Below are positions 49,814 through 59,061 of a stretch of DNA of 64,000 bases, in pieces; within the stretch, counting starts at the first letter, position 1; every line of letters starts with the position of its first letter. The stretch comes from Cyanobacteria bacterium FACHB-63 (GTDB lineage: Bacteria > Cyanobacteriota > Cyanobacteriia > Leptolyngbyales > Leptolyngbyaceae). A program made the position numbers and the translations under genes. The stretch is from assembly GCA_014695255.1 (NCBI GenBank), contig JACJNX010000031.1, positions 124,001 through 188,000 of the forward strand. The letters are read 5' to 3'. The notes under the pieces are model-generated. The model ran no database searches and was not told the DNA's origin. It saw only the letters and a list, made by a program, of their open reading frames with translations.

Positions 49814-49839
49814 GAGAGGCGAAAGCTTCTCCTTTTTTC
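49814..49839 (+). terminator. Intrinsic terminator after the YdcF gene
   Basis: GAGAGGC-GAAA-GCTTCTC (one G-T pair) forms a stem with a GNRA loop, followed by CTTTTTT. It lies 17 bases after the stop codon. Confidence 0.75.
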
Positions 49840-49884
49840 TCGTGGAACTTGCTTTTTTATTCGCGCTACCATAAGAAAGTTTCG

Positions 49885-51654
49885 ATGGTAGGTAGAATCA
49901 TGGCGCGATCGCGTTCCCCGCTGCAAAAACTAGGGTCATATCTTCGCCCACACTGGCGGGATGCAACTTTAGGAGTTTTGGCGTTGCTGGTGGTCAATGC
50001 GATCGGGATTTATATTCCGCTTCAGATTCGCGATGCCATTGATAAACTGGGTGTTGCATTCAGCGTGAACCAGATCTTGTTTTATACGGTGCTGATCTTG
50101 GTGCTGGCATCGGTGATGTGGTTAATGCGAATGGCATCCCGAATTCTGCTATTCGGTGTGGGTCGTCAGGTTGAGTTTGACCTGAAGCAAAAGATTTTTA
50201 ACCATCTCCTAAAGTTAGAACCTGCATACTTTGCCGCGAATACCGTTGGCGATTTAATTAACCGTGCTACCAGTGATGTCGATAATATTCGTCGTCTGTT
50301 AGGCTTTGCGGTTCTCAGTTTAGCAAATACACTATTCGCGTATGCGTTGACGCTGCCTGCGATGGTAGCAATCGACGCTAAATTGAGCTTAATGGCGCTT
50401 TCGGTGTATCCGTTTATGTTGATCTTAGTCAGTTTGTTTAGTAACAGACTGCGATCGCAACAGTTAACCGTCCAAGAAGAACTCTCCACGCTGAGTGAAC
50501 TGGTGCAGGAAGACATGAGCGGCATCGCTCTGATTAAGATTTATGGTCAAGAAGAAAACGAGCGCCGCGCCTTCCGGGAATACAATCGATCGCTGTTGAA
50601 TGCCAATCTCAAACTGGCGCTCACTCGGACTACGTTATTCCCAATTTTGCAGGCGATCTCGTATGGCAGTGCATTAATTTTGCTGTGGTTTGGGGGTGGG
50701 CTAATCTCGCGGGGCGAAATCACAGTTGGGGATTTTATTGCGCTGTTAATCTTTGTCGAGCGATTGGCGTTTCCGACTGCGCTCCTCGGATTTACGATTA
50801 CGGCATATCAGCGTGGGGAAGTGAGTATCGATCGTATCGAAGCTATTCTCTCGGTTGAACCCACCATCAAAGATGCGCCAGATGCGATTCCCTTACCGTT
50901 AGCGCAAGTAAAAGGAAAATTAAGCGCTCAGGATTTAACCTTTCGCTATCCCGGCGCGTCTCGTCCTAATTTAGATCAGATTAACTTTGTGATTTCTCCG
51001 GGTGAAACGGTTGCGATCGTCGGTGCGATCGGTTCCGGTAAATCAACCTTAGCGAACGCATTACCGCGACTGTTAGATATTGAGACAAATCAGCTATTTG
51101 TAGACGGATACGATATTACTCAACTGCGATTAGAAGACTTACGGGGCGCGATCGCCTACGTGCCCCAAGAAAGCTTCTTATTCAGTACCACGATTCGCAA
51201 TAACATTCGATACGGTAAGCCACTGGCGGATCAGTCTGAGGTCGAGCTTGCCTCGAAAATTGCTCAAATTCATGGCGAAGTGCTGAACTTTCCGCAGCAG
51301 TATGACACGATCGTTGGAGAGCGCGGCATTACCTTATCTGGCGGACAACGCCAGCGAACTGCACTAGCGCGGGCGCTTTTAGTCGATAGCCCAATTCTGA
51401 TTTTGGATGATGCCTTATCGAGTGTAGATAATCAAACTGCGACACGGATTTTAAGAAACCTCTCCGAAGGAACCGTTCGCAAAACGGTAGTCTTCATTTC
51501 GCACCAACTCTCCGCCGCAGCAATGGCAGATCGCATCTTTGTGATGGATCAAGGTCGCATTGTGCAGATCGGGAGTCACCTTGAACTGATTAACCAAACC
51601 GGACTGTATCGATCGCTCTGGGAACAAAACAAACTCGAAGAAGCGCTGAAATAG
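49885..51654 (+). CDS. ABC exporter, fused permease and ATPase (half transporter)
   Basis: A 589-residue (or 584 if from 49900) half transporter. A six-helix permease domain (about residues 20-310; ATLGVLALLVVNAIGIYIPL, FTITAYQRGEVSID) is followed by an ATPase domain with Walker A GAIGSGKST, Q-loop YVPQESFLFS, signature LSGGQRQR, and Walker B ILILDDALSSVD. The residue after the Walker B aspartate is D rather than the catalytic E, which is typical of one half of heterodimeric exporters, so a partner may exist elsewhere. The substrate is unknown. The frame continues upstream to a TTG at 49849, but ATG 49885 or 49900 is more likely. Confidence 0.85.
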   Translation: MVGRIMARSRSPLQKLGSYLRPHWRDATLGVLALLVVNAIGIYIPLQIRDAIDKLGVAFSVNQILFYTVLILVLASVMWLMRMASRILLFGVGRQVEFDLKQKIFNHLLKLEPAYFAANTVGDLINRATSDVDNIRRLLGFAVLSLANTLFAYALTLPAMVAIDAKLSLMALSVYPFMLILVSLFSNRLRSQQLTVQEELSTLSELVQEDMSGIALIKIYGQEENERRAFREYNRSLLNANLKLALTRTTLFPILQAISYGSALILLWFGGGLISRGEITVGDFIALLIFVERLAFPTALLGFTITAYQRGEVSIDRIEAILSVEPTIKDAPDAIPLPLAQVKGKLSAQDLTFRYPGASRPNLDQINFVISPGETVAIVGAIGSGKSTLANALPRLLDIETNQLFVDGYDITQLRLEDLRGAIAYVPQESFLFSTTIRNNIRYGKPLADQSEVELASKIAQIHGEVLNFPQQYDTIVGERGITLSGGQRQRTALARALLVDSPILILDDALSSVDNQTATRILRNLSEGTVRKTVVFISHQLSAAAMADRIFVMDQGRIVQIGSHLELINQTGLYRSLWEQNKLEEALK

Positions 51655-51820
51655 CTCTATCAGTTGGTAGACGTTTTTCATTCTGCCGTTCCCTTCTCTG
51701 GACAGAGTGATATCGCGGTGTGCTTCGGTTAATTTGGTCACATCAGAGCATCTACCGAAATTTTTATCACACCCCGGATCGCTCTAGCGATCAACAAAAT
51801 TATTTAAAGGACAATTCAAA

Positions 51821-52420
51821 ATGGCGAATACAAATCCTGGTGATCAGCACGATCGCGCAAATTATACTGGCTCAAATCCTAACGAAACTCCCGGCGTTCA
51901 ACCGAATCCGGAAAGCTATGGTAGCGGTTATGTGCATGGTAAAACCGTCGAACGGCAACGCTACGAAGCCACCCAGCAAACCAGAGACGAAAACAACAGT
52001 GCAACTGGTTTCTTAATTGGTATTTTGCTCACAGGATTAGTCTTAGGCGGTGCTGCACTGGCGTATTTTGCAACTCAGCGCAATCAAACTCCGGTTCAAC
52101 GCACGATCGTCGTTCCTTCTGCGGCACCTTCCCCTTCCCCCTCTCCCGAAGTGAGAGAACGAGTGATCGAGCGCGATCGGATTGTGCCCGTACCGCAACC
52201 GCAGCAAAGTTCACCGACTGTGATTCCCGCTCCAAACGTCAGAATTGAGGCTCCGAAACCCGTCGCTCCGGCTCCTCAAACCGCACCTGCCGCACCGAGC
52301 AACAGTTCGCAGAAAGAATCTCCGGCGATCGAGCAGCCTCGATCGGCAGAACCTTCTCCGTCTCCTGAAGCCAGCCCCAATCCAAATGGTTCAGGTCAAC
52401 CTAGCAATTCCGGTCAGTAA
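51821..52420 (+). CDS. Proline-rich single-pass membrane protein
   Basis: A 199-residue protein. An N-terminal hydrophilic part (MANTNPGDQHDRANYTGSNP to ATQQTRDENN) precedes one transmembrane helix at about residues 63-84 (FLIGILLTGLVLGGAALAYF), and then about 110 residues of low-complexity P/S/E/Q sequence (PSPSPSPEVRERVIERDRIV, PAPQTAPAAPSNSSQKE). It probably projects a disordered tail into the periplasm. Such proteins are poorly conserved. A good terminator follows at 52425. Confidence 0.75.
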   Translation: MANTNPGDQHDRANYTGSNPNETPGVQPNPESYGSGYVHGKTVERQRYEATQQTRDENNSATGFLIGILLTGLVLGGAALAYFATQRNQTPVQRTIVVPSAAPSPSPSPEVRERVIERDRIVPVPQPQQSSPTVIPAPNVRIEAPKPVAPAPQTAPAAPSNSSQKESPAIEQPRSAEPSPSPEASPNPNGSGQPSNSGQ

Positions 52421-52424
52421 ATTG

Positions 52425-52456
52425 AAAGCCCACGGCTAGAAGTCGTGGGCTTTTCG
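52425..52456 (+). terminator. Intrinsic terminator
   Basis: AAAGCCCACG-gctagaagt-CGTGGGCTTT is a 10-bp stem with a nine-base loop followed by T residues, four bases after the preceding stop codon. The convergent phosphatase gene ends 14 bases away, so it may act for both. Confidence 0.85.
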
Positions 52457-52469
52457 TTAGACTTGACCG

Positions 52470-53909
52470 TTACGATCGTCCCTCTTCCCCAGCCTTCACC
52501 CGCATTACCACCAGCGTCATATCATCCGAATTCGGATTGCCCATGCCAATAAACTGCTGCACACAATCAAACAGATACTTCAAAATCTGCTGCGGATCGT
52601 CATGATGCTGACACGCCCAACGAAACGCGCTCACCAAATTGTCTTCCTCGAATCGCTGCCCGTACTGATTTGCCGCATCGGTAAAGCCATCGGTGTAATA
52701 AATAATCGTATCTCCCGGCTCTAGTTGCATTTGGGCATCTTGATACTGGGTTTCAGCATCTAGACCGATCAGCATTCCATGGGTATCGAGGCGCTTAATC
52801 GTACTTGTTGCCGCTTGCCACAGAAGCGGCGGATTGTGTGCCGCATTGCTGTACGACAATAAGCGAGTCTTCGGATCGTACTCCGAGTAAAATAGCGTCA
52901 CAAACCGATTCGAGTTTTCCAAATCGGCATACATCACCTGATTCAGATGCTGCAAAATCCGTGCGGGAGAGTGACCGTTGAGCACCTCAGCTCGTAGCAT
53001 TCCGCGTGTCATCGTCATAATCAGCCCGGCGGGAACTCCTTTCCCCATCACATCGCCGATCGTCACACTCCATTTTCCGCCCGAATTACTCAAGTTCGCT
53101 TGGCGCGTCTGCCCATAATCTGCCGGAATAAAGTCGTAATAATCTCCCCCGACGCGATTTGCAGTTTTACACAGAGCAGCGAGTTCAATGCCATCGATCG
53201 CCGGACATTGACGCGGCAGCAAGCGAAGCTGAATGTCGGCTCCGATTTCGAGTTCGCGATCGAGGCGTTCTTTTTTCTTCAGTTCGACCGTGAGTTCATC
53301 ATTCTCGATCGCCACTGCGGTTTGATCCGCCACGAGTCGGACTAATTTTTGCCGCGTCTCTGTCCAAGCGTAATCTGGCTCTCGACTAAACACATAGAGC
53401 CGACCGCGCTCATTGTTTCTCACCAGAATCCCGGTGCCGAAAATTTGAATATCTCCCCCTAAGTTGCGGGCGATCTGGTGATCGAGCATTGCCACCATTT
53501 GCGACGATCGAGAAACTGCCTCATTCGCGGGTAATCCGGTTAACGAAGCCGTCATTTGCCGCGTTGCAATCTCTAATCCTTTGCGTAATTCCTGACCCCA
53601 CATGGCATCCTGACAGTGCAGGCGCTCTAATTTCACCTGCCCATTGGGGCGGAACAAAATCAGCGCTCCACCGTCGGCATCTGTAACCCGGCTTGCCATC
53701 AGCGGAATCAGTTCCAGAAATTGATTGAGATTGCTGAAGCTACGGAGCGCGAAACCGAGCGAACTCAGTAAATCCTGAATTTTGTGCTGCTCCCGATTCA
53801 GACGTGCCACCAGTTCCTTCAGGGCGAACACTGGTGTCATGTCAGGGGAGCCTGAGTTGTTGCGCTCAGGCGGTTGAGAAGAGGGACGAGGAAGGGGCAC
53901 AGCGGTCAT
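52470..53909 (-). CDS. GAF-SpoIIE/RsbU-type serine phosphatase
   Basis: A signalling protein of 479 residues. A GAF domain occupies roughly residues 45-215 (FLELIPLMASRVTDADGGAL, LVADQTAVAIENDELTVELK), a short coiled linker follows, and a PP2C/SpoIIE phosphatase domain occupies about 240-470. The metal-site aspartates appear in GGDYYDF, SVTIGDVMGKGVPAG, and DTIIYYTDGFTDAAN, with the final NSDDMTLVVMRV. RsbU-like phosphatases act on anti-anti-sigma (STAS) proteins. The partner STAS and kinase genes are not in this window. The ligand of the GAF domain is unknown. Confidence 0.9.
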   Translation of the reverse strand: MTAVPLPRPSSQPPERNNSGSPDMTPVFALKELVARLNREQHKIQDLLSSLGFALRSFSNLNQFLELIPLMASRVTDADGGALILFRPNGQVKLERLHCQDAMWGQELRKGLEIATRQMTASLTGLPANEAVSRSSQMVAMLDHQIARNLGGDIQIFGTGILVRNNERGRLYVFSREPDYAWTETRQKLVRLVADQTAVAIENDELTVELKKKERLDRELEIGADIQLRLLPRQCPAIDGIELAALCKTANRVGGDYYDFIPADYGQTRQANLSNSGGKWSVTIGDVMGKGVPAGLIMTMTRGMLRAEVLNGHSPARILQHLNQVMYADLENSNRFVTLFYSEYDPKTRLLSYSNAAHNPPLLWQAATSTIKRLDTHGMLIGLDAETQYQDAQMQLEPGDTIIYYTDGFTDAANQYGQRFEEDNLVSAFRWACQHHDDPQQILKYLFDCVQQFIGMGNPNSDDMTLVVMRVKAGEEGRS

Positions 53910-54172
53910 TCGGGCGATTTTAGTAAGAGAGATAGAGCAGAGAGTGGGAGAGAAAACTGAGAGTGAGAACTAATGTTAGCGAAGATTGTCGCAAGTCGCA
54001 GCAGTCGATCGAAGTTTGATTGCTCTCCAGATGCCGGGATTGTAGCCTTAATTCATGAACGTGATCGGACTGAATCCGAACGGTTGGGACTGATTATACA
54101 CAGTTCCTCGATTTAGCGTATGAATGGTTTCTAGAACTTTCGTCTATTCTGCGGTTTGCTCTGATCACGCCC

Positions 54173-55681
54173 CTATGCTCGAATCTGTTTTAGCAACTCC
54201 AAGTGCTTGCGAAGGGGCGCGATCGTATTCGCCGCGATGATTCCACTCGCTGCCACCGCAGGCAACCCAATGCCCGGAAACGTTGAATCTCCACAGCACA
54301 GCAATCTTGCGATCGGCGTGATTGCACCTGGAAATAATCCATCGGTTGCGCGAATGGCGGCTCCATACGTTCCGCGATATCGCCGCAGATAGCGTTCGTG
54401 GGTGAGCGGGGTTCCGATTAGGGCGAGTTCGGTGCGCGATCGAATATCCGGTATCACTCGTTCTAAGGCTTTCCACATCACCTCTGAGCGTTCTTGTTTC
54501 AGTTGCTCGTAATCGTCGCGCTGCTGCCAAATTGCGTATGGCTCATTGCCAGGAGTATAAACGTGAATCGCGTGTTTTCCAGGCGGCGCAAGTGAAGGAT
54601 CAAGCAGCGACGGAATCGAAATCAGCACTACATTTTGAGGCGCAGTAATGCCTAAGCTCCAGTCATTCACCACAATATGATGACAGGCGATCGCGTCTAA
54701 TCCTTGGGCATCAATTCCCAAATGCAGGTGCATAAAACTCTCGCAGGTCGGGATTGCTTGCCGCTCAGCCTGAAATCGCTTCGGAAAATCATCGACTAAT
54801 TTGAGCGTGTCCCAAATCGAGGCGTTAGAAACGACATAGCGCGATCGCAGTTCTTCCCCGTTTCGTAATCGCACTCCGATTGCTTTTTGATTCTCAACTA
54901 ATACTTTCTCGACGTGAGCATTTAGCCTGATTTGACCTCCGTATTTCTCTAAGCCGCGAATCAGTGCATCGACGATCGCGCCGCTTCCACCTTTTGGATA
55001 GTCTAATTTCACATCCGGGCGATACCAATCGGCAAACATAAACGCCACTTCAGCCGCGTTGGTGCTATCGGCGGGCAAGCCTGATAATAAAAAGCACAGC
55101 AAATCTAACCAATTGCGAATAAATGGATCAGTAATCACTTGATCCATCACAGGTGCGAAAGCTCCGGTGAGTTTAGAAAAGCCGATCGCGTGTTGCAGCA
55201 TCGCGGGTAAAAACTGCCCGACGCTCAAAACTGCGCCCAAATCGTAACGCACCGCAGCCGGAGGAAGCGCGATCGCGGCTTTCGACAATGGAGCCATGAC
55301 CGTTTGTAATTGCCGCCATTCTGCAACAGCGCTTTCTCCGCGTAATTGCTGCAACACTTCGCAGAATTGAGAAGCTCCGACTTGCGTATCAAAAGTGCCT
55401 TCTGGCAAACAACAGCCCCAAGTCTCGTAGTTGAGCCATTCGATATCCTCATCGATCGCGTCTAACACCTGCCGCAACGGATTCGGAGACGGACTGTAAG
55501 ACATTCCCGAATACAGCGAAGGTCCCGAATCAAACTTAAATCCCTTGCGCTCGAAACTCTGGGCGGCTCCCCCTGCGATCGCGTGACTCTCACACACCAA
55601 AACTTTGAATCCATACCGCGCCAAAATCGCCGCACAGCTTAAACCACCAATCCCGCTACCAATCACAATCACATCAATCAT
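54173..55681 (-). CDS. FAD-dependent carotenoid isomerase/desaturase-like oxidoreductase
   Basis: A 502-residue flavoprotein. The dinucleotide motif IVIGSGIGGLSCAAILARYG is followed by VCESHAIAGGAAQSFERKGF and FDSGPSLYSGM, the CrtI/CrtISO layout. The C-terminal FAD motif is LLCCGDSTFPGIGLPAVAAS. The protein resembles prolycopene isomerase (CrtH) in size and overall pattern but is probably a paralogue; family members act on carotenoids, retinol-like substrates or bacteriochlorin side chains. No other carotenoid gene lies next to it. The start is ATG 55681. Confidence 0.8.
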   Translation of the reverse strand: MIDVIVIGSGIGGLSCAAILARYGFKVLVCESHAIAGGAAQSFERKGFKFDSGPSLYSGMSYSPSPNPLRQVLDAIDEDIEWLNYETWGCCLPEGTFDTQVGASQFCEVLQQLRGESAVAEWRQLQTVMAPLSKAAIALPPAAVRYDLGAVLSVGQFLPAMLQHAIGFSKLTGAFAPVMDQVITDPFIRNWLDLLCFLLSGLPADSTNAAEVAFMFADWYRPDVKLDYPKGGSGAIVDALIRGLEKYGGQIRLNAHVEKVLVENQKAIGVRLRNGEELRSRYVVSNASIWDTLKLVDDFPKRFQAERQAIPTCESFMHLHLGIDAQGLDAIACHHIVVNDWSLGITAPQNVVLISIPSLLDPSLAPPGKHAIHVYTPGNEPYAIWQQRDDYEQLKQERSEVMWKALERVIPDIRSRTELALIGTPLTHERYLRRYRGTYGAAIRATDGLFPGAITPIARLLCCGDSTFPGIGLPAVAASGIIAANTIAPLRKHLELLKQIRA

Positions 55682-56193
55682 CGTGTTCTCTGCTATTCCA
55701 CAACTCTCTTCTTATGATCAGCGACAAAAGCCAAACAAGGAAATCCCACAAAATTAGTCGTGCCATTTTCAAAATCGCGTGTAGTATGCAGAAATAGATG
55801 TGCTATTTCTTACATTAAGTATGCTGCGATAGCGCGACCGAATGAAACAAATTGCCTCTAAAAGATTGGAATTTGTAGTCGAAATAATTAAATCAAATAA
55901 AGCAATCCAGAGTGATTTCTATTTAGATTCGCTCAATTTTTAGTTTCTGAAATTGGTTTATGACGGGCGTTTCAGGAATTTTTTAACTTTTTTGAATCGA
56001 GTTGTGTATTCTTGCAAAAAACTGGGCAGTCTAAGTTCGTTACACCAGAGATTGATTCTCTCAATTTTGATCAAAGTAGCCGTCTTCTCTGCTGCTTTAC
56101 GTGTGATTACTAGGCTCTCACAACCCAAGCAAGACTGCAATTTCCGATTGCAGAAAACCTGTCACTCATTCATTCATAGCAGGCTAACGAACA
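55682..56193. other. Gene-free interval upstream of the pil operon
   Basis: About 510 bases of AT-rich sequence between the divergent flavoprotein and pilM. A plus-strand frame at 55953-56201 is basic, cysteine-containing and without a ribosome binding site, so I do not call it. The interval presumably carries the pilMNOQ promoter. No palindrome strong enough to call an operator was seen. Confidence 0.4.
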
Positions 56194-57282
56194 GTGGTTA
56201 ACGTCAAGAGTTTATTCTCAAAAAAATCAAGGGGGGTTGGCATTGAGTTAGCCGCCGATCGCCTCAATCTTGCGGTACTCCGCAAACAGGGTCAAGGCTA
56301 TCGGCTCAGCACTTATGCCACGGTTCCCGTTCCTGAAGGTGTGTTTCACGAAGGGCAAATTACCGATCCGCCCGCGATGGCAGAGATTATTCAATCTGCG
56401 TTAGCCGAACACAAAATTAAAGTCAAACAAGTCGCAACGGCGGTTCCTGGCGGACGCGACACCGTGACGCGGATCATTCCGGTTCCGGCAGAACTCGACG
56501 ATCGCGAACTGCGCGAAATGGTGCTGAATCAAGAAGCCGGATTGTATCTGCCGTTTCCGCGTGAGGAAGCCGATGTGGATTATCAAAAGTTGGGTCTGTT
56601 TGTGGATGAGGATGGCATCGAGAAAGTGCAGGTTCTTCTAGTTGCGACCCGTAAAGAAGTGACTGATACCTACCTCACTACCTTTCAGCAGGCGGGATTG
56701 AAGGTGGACGTTTTAGAAGTCAGCAGTTTTTCTCTGATTCGGACGATTCGAGAGCAGCTCAGACAGTTCGCACCGCAAGAAGCGGTGGCGCTCGTTGATA
56801 TTCAATTTGAAAATACCGAAATCTCGATCACGGTCGATGGGGTTCCTCAGTTTTCGCGCACGGTTCCGATCGGAACCTATCAAATTCAGTCGGCTCTTTC
56901 TAGAGCGATGAACCTGCCCCCTTCGCGGAATATCGACTTACTGCAAGGCATGACGATTCCTGTAACGGAGTCGAATCGTCCCGGTGGTAATCCAGGTGCA
57001 ACGGCAATGTTGCGGGTACTGGGAGAACTGAGCGACGAACTGCGGCGATCGGTGGACTTCTACCTGAATCAAGGTGAAAACCTGGAAGTGGCTCAAGTGA
57101 TGCTGGCAGGTCCCGGAGCCGCGATCGGACAGTTAGACGAGTTTTTTACCCAACGGCTGAGTCTGCCTTGCAGCTTAATTGATCCGGTGTCTGCATTGTC
57201 GCTGAGTGCAGAAGACATTCCAGCGAATTTGCGACCCGGTTTAGGTGTTGTACTCGGTTTAGGGTTGCGGGAGGCATGGTAA
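56194..57282 (+). CDS. pilM: Type IV pilus assembly protein PilM
   Basis: A cytoplasmic actin-like ATP-binding protein that anchors the inner-membrane PilN-PilO complex. The 362-residue sequence has VGIELAADRLNLAVLRKQGQ at the N-terminus (actin-type phosphate-1 region), QVATAVPGGRDTVTRIIPVP, and ALVDIQFENTEISITVDGVP, then LGVVLGLGLREAW at the end. GTG 56194 is the start. The following pilN ATG directly abuts the TAA stop, so translation is likely coupled. Confidence 0.92.
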   Translation: MVNVKSLFSKKSRGVGIELAADRLNLAVLRKQGQGYRLSTYATVPVPEGVFHEGQITDPPAMAEIIQSALAEHKIKVKQVATAVPGGRDTVTRIIPVPAELDDRELREMVLNQEAGLYLPFPREEADVDYQKLGLFVDEDGIEKVQVLLVATRKEVTDTYLTTFQQAGLKVDVLEVSSFSLIRTIREQLRQFAPQEAVALVDIQFENTEISITVDGVPQFSRTVPIGTYQIQSALSRAMNLPPSRNIDLLQGMTIPVTESNRPGGNPGATAMLRVLGELSDELRRSVDFYLNQGENLEVAQVMLAGPGAAIGQLDEFFTQRLSLPCSLIDPVSALSLSAEDIPANLRPGLGVVLGLGLREAW

Positions 57283-58152
57283 ATGTACAGTTTAGATATT
57301 AATTTTCTCAAGGATAGAGCAGAGAGTAAGCCCGATAAGCGGCAAGGCAATCGACCCAGAGCGATCATGTCAGCCGACGATCGTCGCCCCTTATTTTTAG
57401 GCATTGCGGCGATGGTCTTTTTCCCGGTGCTGGCAGGATCGCTGTTCGGGATTCTCACTCTGCGAAATGGTGATCTAGAGCGGCAGCAAGCCGATCTGGA
57501 TGTGCAGCTTGGCAACCTTGAAGTCGAGAAGAAGAATCTATCCAAGGTAAAAGAAGAAACCAAGCAGGCGACCGAAGAAGCACAAGCCCTGGCAACGGTG
57601 TTTAACCAAATTAAGCCGTGGTCAGCGATGACGCAGGACATTCGCGATCGCTTACCGAAGAGCGTTCAGATTGCCTCGGTTGCCCAGATCGCTCCCGCAG
57701 CAGGCGCGGCACCGACTCCCGCAGCAGGTGCCGCGCCACCCGTCTCGTCCCGCATTGAAATCAAAGGCATTGCCAATTCGTTCAATGATGTCAACGATTT
57801 TATGCTGACGCTTCAGCAGTCGAACTTCTTAAGAGCCGATCAAACCAAAGTGGTGAGTGCGGAGCTAGGAGAAGAGAAAGCGCTGCAAATCCCTGAATTT
57901 CCGGGAGTTAAGCGAGAAATGGGTGAATTCAAGCCGCCTCGCCTACCGCGCAAGGTATCTTTCACGATCGCCACCGCCATTAACGATGTGCCTGCTTCAG
58001 AACTGATCCGGGAACTCGATCGTAAAGGTGCCGTGGGTCTGGTGACGCGGATCGAAGCCTTGAAACAGCGCGGCGTGATTTCGGCTACCCCAACGAAACC
58101 GACCTCACCGACTCCCGCAGCAACTCAAACGGACGGAGCGAAAAAACCATGA
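57283..58152 (+). CDS. pilN: Type IV pilus assembly protein PilN
   Basis: A 289-residue inner-membrane protein: a short cytoplasmic N-terminus starting MYSLDINFLKDRAESKPDKR (contacting PilM), one transmembrane helix at about residues 44-64 (IAAMVFFPVLAGSLFGILTL), a coiled coil (ERQQADLDVQLGNLEVEKKN), and a ferredoxin-like periplasmic domain. An alanine/proline-rich insert (PAAGAAPTPAAGAAPP) interrupts the domain, and the C-terminus is low complexity. Pairs with PilO. The pilO ATG overlaps its stop by four bases. Confidence 0.92.
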   Translation: MYSLDINFLKDRAESKPDKRQGNRPRAIMSADDRRPLFLGIAAMVFFPVLAGSLFGILTLRNGDLERQQADLDVQLGNLEVEKKNLSKVKEETKQATEEAQALATVFNQIKPWSAMTQDIRDRLPKSVQIASVAQIAPAAGAAPTPAAGAAPPVSSRIEIKGIANSFNDVNDFMLTLQQSNFLRADQTKVVSAELGEEKALQIPEFPGVKREMGEFKPPRLPRKVSFTIATAINDVPASELIRELDRKGAVGLVTRIEALKQRGVISATPTKPTSPTPAATQTDGAKKP

Positions 58153-59024
58153 CGGCTGACTTTATTCCTGATTCAGAGTTTGAGAGTACCCCGAACTATC
58201 CCACTGCGTTTGGCATTACCTTTACGCCAATGATTAGCGGGGTTGTGTTGGGGGTGATGGGTCTGCTCGGCGCAGGCGCGCTCGTCAGCTATCTGGTGAT
58301 GCCTGCTTGGGAAGCGAATCAAGCCTTGGATGCCAAGGTCAAAGAAAAGACTCAGCAGCTTCAGCAACAAGGCGAGATTCGCAAGCAAATTCAAGAGGCT
58401 AAAAACCAGCTAGAGCAAGCGAAACAAAGACGCGATCAGGTTTATAGCCTATTTGCGAACGAAAAAACGCTGAACACGCTGTTATTTGACCTCAACCAAC
58501 TGATTGAGCGCAACAATGCAGGCTTATTAGCTGCAAGAAACACCAAGCTCAATGCTTGTCCGGTCTATGTGCAGCAATTATTTGCAACGCCTGGAGGTGC
58601 CCAAGAATTCCAAGACCGCTTTGGGCAACTGGTAGCAGAAGCCAAGCTGCGGCGGTTCAAGCCAGATGAGAAGGGAGCAGCAGTGATTAGTGATAGTTCG
58701 CTGGGTGCGCCGATCAATAACAAGCTCAAGCGCCAAACGATCGATGTTGAAATTCGCGGCAATTTCAACCAAACGCAGTCGATTTTTAGAACGATCGAGC
58801 GTCTACAACCTTTGCTGCTGGTGCGAAACCTATCAGTCAAAGTCGCAGATAACAAGGTGTCTGAAGGCTTGTACGAGATTCAGCCCGATGGCACGATTCG
58901 CTATCTGACGAACTGCCAACCGGACAATCAAATCACCACGACGTTTCAGATGGATGCGCTGATGCCGCTGACTGAAGTCGAACGCAAAGCAGCGCAAGCT
59001 GCCGCGCAACCCCCGAAACCATAG
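58149..59024 (+). CDS. pilO: Type IV pilus assembly protein PilO
   Basis: A PilN partner of 291 residues. One transmembrane helix at about 27-51 (MISGVVLGVMGLLGAGALVS), then a coiled coil (KTQQLQQQGEIRKQIQEAKN), and a periplasmic domain with NTLLFDLNQLIERNNAGLLA and VEIRGNFNQTQSIFRTIERL, the ferredoxin-like fold. It contains two cysteine positions (NACPVYVQ, TNCQPDNQ) that could form a disulfide. It overlaps pilN by four bases and precedes pilQ by 37 bases. No pilP gene is present, as usual in cyanobacteria. Confidence 0.9.
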   Translation: MTADFIPDSEFESTPNYPTAFGITFTPMISGVVLGVMGLLGAGALVSYLVMPAWEANQALDAKVKEKTQQLQQQGEIRKQIQEAKNQLEQAKQRRDQVYSLFANEKTLNTLLFDLNQLIERNNAGLLAARNTKLNACPVYVQQLFATPGGAQEFQDRFGQLVAEAKLRRFKPDEKGAAVISDSSLGAPINNKLKRQTIDVEIRGNFNQTQSIFRTIERLQPLLLVRNLSVKVADNKVSEGLYEIQPDGTIRYLTNCQPDNQITTTFQMDALMPLTEVERKAAQAAAQPPKP

Positions 59025-59061
59025 CTGTAGTTCCTGATTCCCCCAAGGAGGAGTGTATCCC

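Noticed and set aside
55953-56201. Possible small gene before pilM
   Set aside because: No ribosome binding site, biased AT-rich composition and overlap with the pilM start; best explained as non-coding.
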